A stretch of 64,000 bases of DNA from Arthrobacter sp. StoSoilB22 (lineage in GTDB: Bacteria > Actinomycetota > Actinomycetes > Actinomycetales > Micrococcaceae). Made by a program: the position numbers and the translations under genes. Location: contig NZ_AP024652.1 of the NCBI RefSeq assembly GCF_019977315.1, positions 1,116,001-1,180,000 of the forward strand, in the 5' to 3' direction. The notes below the pieces were generated by a model. That model was not told the origin of the DNA. It worked only from the letters and a program-made list of their open reading frames with translations, and did no database searches. Shown piece by piece: positions 36,167 to 43,294 of the stretch; within the stretch, counting starts at the first letter, position 1; each line of letters opens with the position of its first letter.

Positions 36167-36219
36167 TCGTGCTGATCGCGCTGCACTAGTCATTTCCTGT
36201 CACTCAAAGAGGAGTTTCA

Positions 36220-37569
36220 ATGTCTGTTGCCACCAATTCCACCAAGGAGTTGCTGGATACGCCGGTCTTGAAATCGGCGATCTCCAAAGCGTCGCGGCGG
36301 CTTATGCCAATGCTCGTCATTTTGTACGTGGTGGCCTTCCTGGACCGCACCAACGTGGGCTTCGCCGAAGCTGCGCTGGAAGTGGACAGGGGCATCACCG
36401 CCGGCGCTTACGCGCTGGGTGCCGGTATCTTCTTCATCGGCTACGCACTGTTTGAAATCCCCAGCAACTTGCTGCTGACCAAGTTCGGCGCCAAAGTGTG
36501 GTTGGCCCGTATCGCCATCACCTGGGGCATCGTCTCGGCCTGTTTCGCTTTCGTCCAGGGTGAGACGTCCTTCATCATCCTGAGGTTCCTGCTGGGCGTC
36601 ACCGAGGCCGGACTTTTCCCCGGCGTCATCATGTTCCTGGCAGCCTGGTTCCCCAACAAGGTCCGCGTGAAGATGTTCGCCATCTTCTACCTGGCCCAGC
36701 CGTTCTCCCAGATGATGGGCGCACCGTTGTCCGGCTGGCTCATCAACATCGGCGACCAGGTTCCGGGAGTCGCAGGCTGGCAGGTCATGTTCTTCGTTGA
36801 GGGTATGCTCGCCGTCCTGGCAGGTATTGCGGCCTACTTCTTCCTCATCAACAGCCCCCAGGAGGCCAAATTCCTGACCAAGGAAGAGAAACGGGCCCTC
36901 TCTGATGTTATGGCACTTGAAGACACGGTCAAGGAGGAAACCGGGCCGCGAGGTGTCCTGGCGTCCATGCGCAACGGCCGGGTCTGGTACTTCACCGTCA
37001 TCTACTTCTGCCTGCAAGTAGCGGTCTACGGCGTCACGTTCTACCTGCCACAGCAGGTGGCGCAGCTGACCGGCCAAAAGGTGGGCATCGCCGTCGGGCT
37101 CCTGGCAGCCATCCCGTGGTTCTTCGGCATCTTCGCCTGCTACTTCATTGGCAAAGCAGCCAACACTGTGGCGCGCCGCCGTCGCTGGGGCACCGCGTTG
37201 TTCATCTCCACGGGCCTGTGTATCTTCGGTTCCGCCTGGGCTGGTGCCAACCAGATGCCAGCCATCGGCATTATCTTCATCACGCTCGCGGTGTGCAGCT
37301 TCCTCTCCACAGGCCCCATCTGCTGGTCATATCCGACGGCGTTCCTCACCGGAACTGCCGCGGCTGCCGGCATCGGTCTGATCAACTCCTTGGGAAACCT
37401 GGGCGGGTTCGTCGCCCCGATCCTACGCACCACGGTCAACCAGGTCACTGCCTCGGACACCGGCACCATGGGTGTGTACGCGCTGGGTGTCCTGCCGTTC
37501 GTGGCTGCGCTACTGATGTTCGGCACCAAGCGCTTCAGCAACAAGGCTGACGAACTGTTGGGGAAGTAA
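36220..37569 (+). CDS. MFS transporter, anion:cation symporter (ACS)-type
   Basis: A 449-residue, 12-helix transporter. LDRTNVGFAEAAL in the first loop, GYALFEIPSNLLL, RFLLGVTEAGLFPGVI and AAWFPNKVRVK are hallmarks of the ACS family (hexuronate, tartrate, phthalate and related acid transporters). AAGAGGAG lies before the ATG. Within the operon it is the uptake system for the substrate. Family preference for organic acids leaves open that a sugar acid rather than a neutral polyol is taken up. Confidence 0.9.
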   Translation: MSVATNSTKELLDTPVLKSAISKASRRLMPMLVILYVVAFLDRTNVGFAEAALEVDRGITAGAYALGAGIFFIGYALFEIPSNLLLTKFGAKVWLARIAITWGIVSACFAFVQGETSFIILRFLLGVTEAGLFPGVIMFLAAWFPNKVRVKMFAIFYLAQPFSQMMGAPLSGWLINIGDQVPGVAGWQVMFFVEGMLAVLAGIAAYFFLINSPQEAKFLTKEEKRALSDVMALEDTVKEETGPRGVLASMRNGRVWYFTVIYFCLQVAVYGVTFYLPQQVAQLTGQKVGIAVGLLAAIPWFFGIFACYFIGKAANTVARRRRWGTALFISTGLCIFGSAWAGANQMPAIGIIFITLAVCSFLSTGPICWSYPTAFLTGTAAAAGIGLINSLGNLGGFVAPILRTTVNQVTASDTGTMGVYALGVLPFVAALLMFGTKRFSNKADELLGK

Positions 37570-37575
37570 AGCGTG

Positions 37576-38373
37576 ATGCCGTCTGCTCCTGACAGCGTGT
37601 TCATTGGCGTCAGCACCAAGATGTACATGGGCTACGCGCAGAGTTTGGCGTGGTTGGAGCAGTTGGTGGCAGAAGTGGACGCCCGTCCGGCCCTCGCGGC
37701 CGGGCGGGTGGTCCCGTTTGTGATCCCGTCGTTCCCGGTGCTGCCCGAGGCGGCGCGCTTGATTGCGGGTACGCCCCTGATTTTGGGCGCCCAGAATTGT
37801 GGATGGTCCCATGGCCCGTGGACGGGGGAGGTCTCTCCGAACATGCTCTCGGAGATGGGCGTGGGATGGGTGGAGATCGGCCACGCAGAACGACGCCGCC
37901 ACTTTGGAGAAGATGAGGCGATGATTGCGCTCAAGGTGAGCGCCGCCGTCGACGCCGGGCTGACGCCGCTGTTGTGCGTGGGGGAGTCGGAAGTCCTGGA
38001 ACCCGAAGCGGCTGCAGCTGCGGTGTTTCTGCAGATCAAGGCAGCCGTATCGGGGGATTGGTCCGTTGCCTCCCAACTGGTGGTTGCGTACGAACCTGTA
38101 TGGGCGATAGGGGCTCCTGAGCCTGCCGCGGCCGAGTATGTTTCCCGCGTGGTGGCTGCGCTGCGGGGATCGTTGGGGCAGCACGGCCTTGCAAGGATCC
38201 CGATCATTTATGGCGGCTCGGCGAAGCCTGGACTTTTGCCTCAGCTGGATGGGGTGTCCGGGCTTTTCCTCGGTCGCTTCGCCCACGACGCCAGCAACTT
38301 CGGCAGAGTCCTGGACGAAGCCCTGAGTTTTTGTACAGCAGATGCCCTTAAAGCGCCTTCTAAAGGGCGTTAG
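37576..38373 (+). CDS. Triosephosphate-isomerase-type tetrulose phosphate isomerase (EryH/LerI-like)
   Basis: A 265-residue TIM barrel with all three catalytic positions: Lys15 (GVSTKMYMG), His103 in EIGHAERR, and Glu173 in AYEPVWAIG. It deviates from housekeeping TIM (NWKMN becomes STKMY, GHSERR becomes GHAERR), as do operon-encoded EryH/LerI enzymes that convert L-erythrulose 1-phosphate to D-erythrulose 4-phosphate. ATG at 37576 is preferred to the adjoining GTG. The last 15 residues (SFCTADALKAPSKGR) and the stop come from palindrome copy 3. It overlaps the convergent helicase stop by 4 bases. Confidence 0.85.
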   Translation: MPSAPDSVFIGVSTKMYMGYAQSLAWLEQLVAEVDARPALAAGRVVPFVIPSFPVLPEAARLIAGTPLILGAQNCGWSHGPWTGEVSPNMLSEMGVGWVEIGHAERRRHFGEDEAMIALKVSAAVDAGLTPLLCVGESEVLEPEAAAAAVFLQIKAAVSGDWSVASQLVVAYEPVWAIGAPEPAAAEYVSRVVAALRGSLGQHGLARIPIIYGGSAKPGLLPQLDGVSGLFLGRFAHDASNFGRVLDEALSFCTADALKAPSKGR

Positions 38374-38388
38374 CTGTACAAAAAACTC
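38325..38388. repeat. GTACAG palindromic element, copy 3
   Basis: GAGTTTTTGTACAGCAGATGCCC pairs with the arm ending CTGTACAAAAAACTC around a 17-base centre (38348-38364). Three arm positions differ from perfect pairing: two could form G-U pairs in RNA and one is A-A. It carries the stop codons of both convergent genes. Confidence 0.9.
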
Positions 38389-41300
38389 CGCTGGCAGAGT
38401 GCCACGAACCCACCAAGGTTCTCAAGGCCCTCGGGATGCGTTGGCAGGTAGTTGGTCAGCTCGGGCGAACGTACGACGACGGCACGCCACTGACCGCGCG
38501 ACACCGCCACATTGATCCGATTCCGGGACAGCAGGAATTCCATCCCGCGGGGGACTTCTCCGGCTGCCGAGGCGGCCATGGAAACAATGACGACAGGGGC
38601 TTCCTGGCCTTGGAATTTATCCACTGTGCCAACGCGGACCTTGCTTAGTCCGGCGTCCCGGAGATGGTGCTTGATCAGTTGGACCTGGGCGTTGTAAGCG
38701 GCAACCACCAGAATGTCGGCCTCACGCAGGGGCCGGCTTCCGATGGGTTGGGGTTGAGCTGACGTGTGGTCCGCCGACGTGGACGGGTTGTGCCACGCCA
38801 GGCCGAGGTGGGCCCGGACCTGCCGCACCACCTCCGCTGCTTCCTCGGGTGAGTTCGTCGAGTTGCCGGTGTGCGGAACGTAGACGCAGGAGATACCGGG
38901 TGCGGCGCCCTCCAGATGGCGTGCTTTTGCTGCGGATGCGGACTCGAGCAGGTTGTCGTAGGAGAGTTCTGAAACCGCGCTGCAGAGTTCGGGATGCATG
39001 CGCCACGATAACGCCAGGAAGTAGCCCAGATGGGGCGGCAAGGTGTTGTAGCCGTCTGACAACCAGCCCAAGGCTGATTCATCTACCGGCTCAGGGTGCT
39101 TGCCTTGTGTGACCTGAGGCAGTTGCTGCGGATCGCCCAGAAGCAGAAGTCGTTTGGCTGCGCGGCTTACGGCCATGGTGTTGGCCAGCGAGAACTGCCC
39201 TGCTTCATCGATGACCAAAAGATCCAGGGATCCGGCCGGAACCGAACTACCCACCATGGTCCAGGCTGTGCCGCCAATCAAGGCGCCGCCCGGTTTGGAC
39301 AAGAGTTCTTCCACGTCACCTTTGCCGCATCGGGTCCACGGTACGGGGTCGTCGTGTTTGACTTCCTTGGCCACCCGTCGCGGATCCACTCCGGCCTTAT
39401 CCACTGCAGCGCAGAGCATGTTCTCCACCACGGCATGCGACTGGGCCACCACGCCCACCTTCCACCCGGCTGTGATGAGCCGTGCCAGGACGTGGGCGCC
39501 CACGTGGGTCTTGCCGCTCCCTGGCGGACCTTGGACAGCCAGATAGGAGTGGTCCAGGTCATTGAGGGCTGCGGTGATGGCGTCGATGTACCCGTCGGGG
39601 CCAGGCTTCACGGGCGGGAGGGCGTCAAGGCTGCGCAGCTTGGGCGGCCTCCTCCGCACCAGGTCCAGGGCGGGATCCTGCGGCCAATCGGGAAGCGTAC
39701 CCTTGAGCTTTGTGGCCAAAGCAGCGAGGGCGGCGCGCTGGCCTTTGGTGGCGATGGGTGGATCCGGTGTCAGGGCCATGGGCAAGTGGGTGAAGGCCGT
39801 GGAGTCTTTGCGAAGGCCTTCCGTGATGGTGACTGTTTCGAAGTCTTCGAAGTCGCCCGCTTCGGTGACCAAGGTTCCGTTCCAGCCTGCACGGCCCAGC
39901 GCGATGGACTCTTTTCCTTGCAGCGATTCCGGCAGCGGTGGGCCGTACATGCGGAAGTACTTCTTGCCGGGTTCCAGCCCTGCGCCGTCCCCGGACCGGC
40001 CATAGAGTTTCACTGTCCGCACCGGGTTGCTCCGGGGTGTGGGCTTGGCCCAGTCCTCCAGCAGTTCAGCGTGGTCAACAATGAACAGATCGCGGTCGTC
40101 AGGCCACTGCGAGGTCGGTTTTTCCAGGCGGTCGAAGTGACCCCACCAGTGTTGTTTGTCCTCGCGGCGGTGATATCCCACGCCAGCGGCCACGATGCCT
40201 ATTGCACGCGTATCCGCGGTGCCATTTTCTCCCTCGGACAGCCCGGCAATGTAGTCGAACAGCGCTCTTTCTTCTGGTGCTGCCTCGTACTTCTCCGGTT
40301 CGGTATCAGGTGGCGGCGCATCGTCCCCTGCACCACCCGGCTGGATGGAGCGTTCAGCAGCACGGGCAAGGAGCCAGTTGCGAAGTTCCAGCGTCGACAA
40401 ACAGTCGTACTCGTTGTAGTCACGGATGCCTTCGAGGATCACGGCTGCGTCCTCAGCGTTCCCGTTGTCCCGGGCCGTGCAGTAGTCCGCGTAGGCAACA
40501 ACGGAGGCCCCGGCGTCCGTTACGTCGCCGGAGCGGAGATGCTGCCCCATGTAGAGCGGTTCGAGTTTCTTGATGCTGTAGGAATTCTCAGAGATCCGGA
40601 TGCTGTGCCGGACGGTGTCGTAGAGATCTACCAGGACGCCTTGGCGCAGGAGGTCGTCGACGGCGGATTCGCCCACCACATGTGTCAGGGACAGGTTACG
40701 CAGGGCCGTTTTCTCGTACGCGGCGTAGTGGTAGATGTGCATACCGGGATACATGGCGCGGCGCTTGGCCACGTACTCAAGGAAGTCCACAAAAGCCTGT
40801 CCTTCCTCGGCCCGTGAGTGCGCCCAGAATGGCCTGAACACCGGGTCAGCTCCGGGTTCCACAGGGTTCTCGACCACCCCGAACAGATACTCCAGCCCCC
40901 ACTTCCCGGTGGCAGGGTCCTGCCAGAGAGGATCACCTTCGAAGTCGAAGAAGATGTCGCCCGGATCAGGAGCGGGCAACCTTCCCAAGGTGTTGTCCGG
41001 CAAGACGTTGTAACTGATGGCTTTGGCTTCTCCGGACTTGTCCGTGTACTTGACCGTGCCGTCCGGTGTGCCTGCCCCGGTCTGTAACCGTGCCTGCTCC
41101 CGGAGCCTCAGCAACGTGGGGTCGCCCGATTCGGGGAGGTCTGCAAGATGGTCAATGGTGGTGACGCCGGCCTCTATCAGCTTCTTACGGCGGCTGATTC
41201 GCATACCGGCCACCATCAGGAGGTCACGGCGTAATTGGACCTGTTCAGCACAGTAATCGCAGCGGCCACAGGCGGAATACCGGGGGTCGCCCCACTCAAT

Positions 41301-41966
41301 GGGCCCGGCTGCTTCACCATGTGCCCGGGTCATATCAAGGAAGCGCTCCCGACGCTCCTTGAAGACGGGAAGGATCTGCGCAAGAGGGTGGTCGCTGTGA
41401 ACCCGGTTGCCCAGCACCAAGGTGACGGTGGGGTGCGGTGTGATCCCTGCCTGGATGAGTTGATCTCCATAGGCGGCCAACTGCAGGAGGGCCGTAACCT
41501 TGGCGTGCCGTGCGAGCTTGGTATCGAAGACCGCGTACTGGCCGCCGGGGCGTTTCACCAGGAAATCGGAACGGCCATGGAATTGACCATCGAAAAACGC
41601 TGCCTGAAAGACGACATCCGCGCCTGACCGCAAGGCGTCGATGGATTCCGCATGCTTAGCCGACAGGGTGGCGCGGTCCATCGCCGTGGCGGGGACGACG
41701 TCGTAAACGCCCTTCCCGGAAGCCGGATCCCACAGGCCGAACTCAGCCACAAACTCGTCAAGGACCCGATGCTCGTGATCGTCTCCCAGTTTGGCCGTGC
41801 GCTCCAACATGGCATCCGTGGCAAAGTCAGGCTTTGGCGTGCGGCCCAGTTTTTCGTCGAGTTTGCGGAGCGCCTGGTACTCACAGGTGGCAGCAATGAC
41901 GAGGTCGCTGGCTGAGAACACCAGGTCCTTCGGTGCGCCCGCGTGCTCGGGCTCGAGGAAGAACAC
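38370..41966 (-). CDS. TM0106-type RecB-like nuclease fused to RNase-H-like and SF1 helicase domains
   Basis: A 1198-residue protein. A Cas4/RecB-like nuclease (about 1-245) has D134 (GRSDFL), D148-T-K150, and four cysteines (C28, C233, C236, C239) placed as in Fe-S nucleases. An RNase-H-like exonuclease region (about 335-545) has DIFFDFEGDP and DYNEYDCLS. The C-terminal SF1 (UPF1/DNA2-type) helicase has GPPGSGKT (about 813), LVIDEAGQF, GDPQQLPQ, and VDKFQGQEAP with NVAVSRG. A single polypeptide that unwinds and degrades nucleic acid points to repair or defence. GTG start with AGGTGGG upstream. The final five residues (SFLYS) come from palindrome copy 3. Confidence 0.85.
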   Translation of the reverse strand: MFFLEPEHAGAPKDLVFSASDLVIAATCEYQALRKLDEKLGRTPKPDFATDAMLERTAKLGDDHEHRVLDEFVAEFGLWDPASGKGVYDVVPATAMDRATLSAKHAESIDALRSGADVVFQAAFFDGQFHGRSDFLVKRPGGQYAVFDTKLARHAKVTALLQLAAYGDQLIQAGITPHPTVTLVLGNRVHSDHPLAQILPVFKERRERFLDMTRAHGEAAGPIEWGDPRYSACGRCDYCAEQVQLRRDLLMVAGMRISRRKKLIEAGVTTIDHLADLPESGDPTLLRLREQARLQTGAGTPDGTVKYTDKSGEAKAISYNVLPDNTLGRLPAPDPGDIFFDFEGDPLWQDPATGKWGLEYLFGVVENPVEPGADPVFRPFWAHSRAEEGQAFVDFLEYVAKRRAMYPGMHIYHYAAYEKTALRNLSLTHVVGESAVDDLLRQGVLVDLYDTVRHSIRISENSYSIKKLEPLYMGQHLRSGDVTDAGASVVAYADYCTARDNGNAEDAAVILEGIRDYNEYDCLSTLELRNWLLARAAERSIQPGGAGDDAPPPDTEPEKYEAAPEERALFDYIAGLSEGENGTADTRAIGIVAAGVGYHRREDKQHWWGHFDRLEKPTSQWPDDRDLFIVDHAELLEDWAKPTPRSNPVRTVKLYGRSGDGAGLEPGKKYFRMYGPPLPESLQGKESIALGRAGWNGTLVTEAGDFEDFETVTITEGLRKDSTAFTHLPMALTPDPPIATKGQRAALAALATKLKGTLPDWPQDPALDLVRRRPPKLRSLDALPPVKPGPDGYIDAITAALNDLDHSYLAVQGPPGSGKTHVGAHVLARLITAGWKVGVVAQSHAVVENMLCAAVDKAGVDPRRVAKEVKHDDPVPWTRCGKGDVEELLSKPGGALIGGTAWTMVGSSVPAGSLDLLVIDEAGQFSLANTMAVSRAAKRLLLLGDPQQLPQVTQGKHPEPVDESALGWLSDGYNTLPPHLGYFLALSWRMHPELCSAVSELSYDNLLESASAAKARHLEGAAPGISCVYVPHTGNSTNSPEEAAEVVRQVRAHLGLAWHNPSTSADHTSAQPQPIGSRPLREADILVVAAYNAQVQLIKHHLRDAGLSKVRVGTVDKFQGQEAPVVIVSMAASAAGEVPRGMEFLLSRNRINVAVSRGQWRAVVVRSPELTNYLPTHPEGLENLGGFVALCQRSFLYS

Positions 41967-42045
41967 CGCAACCCACCTACCTCTCCGTGCCGTAAATAAA
42001 GTCAGTGCCGTGAATAAACCCTTGCAGCCAAGCTATCAGCGAGCC

Positions 42046-42091
42046 ACGACAAAATAGCTTCGACAAAATAACTCCTGACAAAACAGCTTCC
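42046..42091. repeat. 15-bp imperfect tandem repeat upstream of the deaminase
   Basis: Three units of about 15 bases, CGACAAAATAGCTT / CGACAAAATAACTCC / TGACAAAACAGCTTCC, lie between the divergent helicase and deaminase genes. Just before them GTGCCGTAAATAAA and GTGCCGTGAATAAA form another direct repeat. They may be spaced regulator sites. Confidence 0.65.
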
Positions 42092-42111
42092 GGCCACTCT
42101 AGACTGCACCC

Positions 42112-42564
42112 ATGACTGAAACAGCCCCCGCCCTTGACCCCGCTTTCGAGGCCGCCTACCAAGCAGCGCAAAAAAGCCTCAGCGAGGGCGGCATCCCCAT
42201 CGGAGCCGCACTGGCCCGTGGCGGGAACGTCATTGCCAGCGGCCACAACGAGCGCGTACAGCACGGCGACCCAATCGCCCACGGTGAGATGTCAGCGCTC
42301 AGGGCTGCCGGCCGCCAGAAGACATACCGGGACACCACGCTCTACACCACCTTGGCGCCCTGCGCGATGTGCACGGGAACCATCATCCAATTCAAAATTC
42401 CCCGGGTAGTGGTTGGCGAAGCCGAAACGTTCCCCGGTGAATTCGATCTCCTGCGCTCACGCGGGGTGGAGGTGGTGGTGCTGGACGATCCCCGGTGCGT
42501 GGACATGATGCGCACTTTCCAAAAGGACCACGCCGAATTGTGGGCTGAAGACATCGCCGAATAG
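42112..42564 (+). CDS. Nucleoside/cytosine deaminase, yeast FCY1-like
   Basis: A 150-residue zinc deaminase with the H57-G-E59 and P-C84-A-M-C87 catalytic motifs. The downstream text (TTLYTTLAPCAMCTGTIIQFKIPRVVVGE, the RGVEVVVLDD block, and the terminal LWAEDIAE) resembles yeast cytosine deaminase more than TadA or bacterial CodA, from memory. It should deaminate cytosine (and perhaps related bases) in the cytoplasm. Its promoter region is shared with the divergent nuclease-helicase and carries the 15-bp repeats. There is no strong Shine-Dalgarno. Confidence 0.82.
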   Translation: MTETAPALDPAFEAAYQAAQKSLSEGGIPIGAALARGGNVIASGHNERVQHGDPIAHGEMSALRAAGRQKTYRDTTLYTTLAPCAMCTGTIIQFKIPRVVVGEAETFPGEFDLLRSRGVEVVVLDDPRCVDMMRTFQKDHAELWAEDIAE

Positions 42565-42695
42565 GGACCATAAAGAGCCACTTGATCGGGCGCAAAATCG
42601 CCTAGCCACCGGTACCCTCCGAGCGTAGGCTGGCATCATCGGCGTCGGTGCCGAGAGGCCCCGCGTCGATAACCCCAATCGATGAAGGAGGACCC

Positions 42696-43130
42696 ATGAG
42701 TGCCGTACGTGAATTCATGACAACCAACGCCCAGTGCATCGAAGAGGACAAAACTCTTCAGGACGCCGCCAGGCTGATGAGGGACATGGACTGCGGTTCA
42801 CTCCCTATCTGCGGCCATGACGGCAAACTCACCGGCTTCATCACCGACCGCGACATCGTGGTCAAGTGTACGGCTGAAGGCAAGGACGCCAGGGAAGTCC
42901 GGGCCGGTGAACTCGCCACCGGCAAGCCTTACTGGGTGGACGCTGACGCCAACGTCGACGAAGCCGTGAGCATGATGGAAGAGCACCAGGTGCGCCGCCT
43001 GCCCGTCATCAGTGATCACAAGTTGGTAGGCATCATCAGTCAGGGCGATATTGCCCGGAACCACTACGCAGAACAGCGCCTCGGTGAAATGGTGGAGCAC
43101 ATTTCCGCCAAGGAGCACATGTCCCACTGA
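42696..43130 (+). CDS. Two-CBS-domain protein
   Basis: A 144-residue protein made of a tandem CBS pair: VREFMTTNAQCIEEDKTLQDAARLM...GFITDRDIVV and GKPYWVDADANVDEAVSMMEEHQVRRLPVI...GIISQGDIAR. Such stand-alone pairs bind adenosine nucleotides and are often dormancy- or stress-linked in actinobacteria. ATG at 42696 has AAGGAGG 4-5 bases upstream; the longer in-frame start has none. Followed by a terminator hairpin. Confidence 0.9.
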   Translation: MSAVREFMTTNAQCIEEDKTLQDAARLMRDMDCGSLPICGHDGKLTGFITDRDIVVKCTAEGKDAREVRAGELATGKPYWVDADANVDEAVSMMEEHQVRRLPVISDHKLVGIISQGDIARNHYAEQRLGEMVEHISAKEHMSH

Positions 43131-43159
43131 CCCATGGCACCGATCATCCAAACCCAGCC

Positions 43160-43195
43160 GCCGCGAGGCATCCCTAGAGAGGAACGCCTCGCGGC
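43160..43195 (+). terminator. Hairpin between the CBS and tex genes
   Basis: A 10-base stem GCCGCGAGGC / GCCTCGCGGC with a 16-base loop follows the CBS gene by 29 bases. The T run is poor, but the position fits a terminator. Confidence 0.65.
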
Positions 43196-43294
43196 CCGTT
43201 CCTGCTTGGTCCAACTACAGCACTAACACAGCCGCCCGGATAGTCCCCAAGGATGCGTGTACCGGAAATTGTCGGCCACGTGAGGCAAACTGTC

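Noticed and set aside
39096..40817. 573-residue plus-strand open frame
   Set aside because: Antisense to the well-supported nuclease-helicase; no recognisable motif or Shine-Dalgarno.
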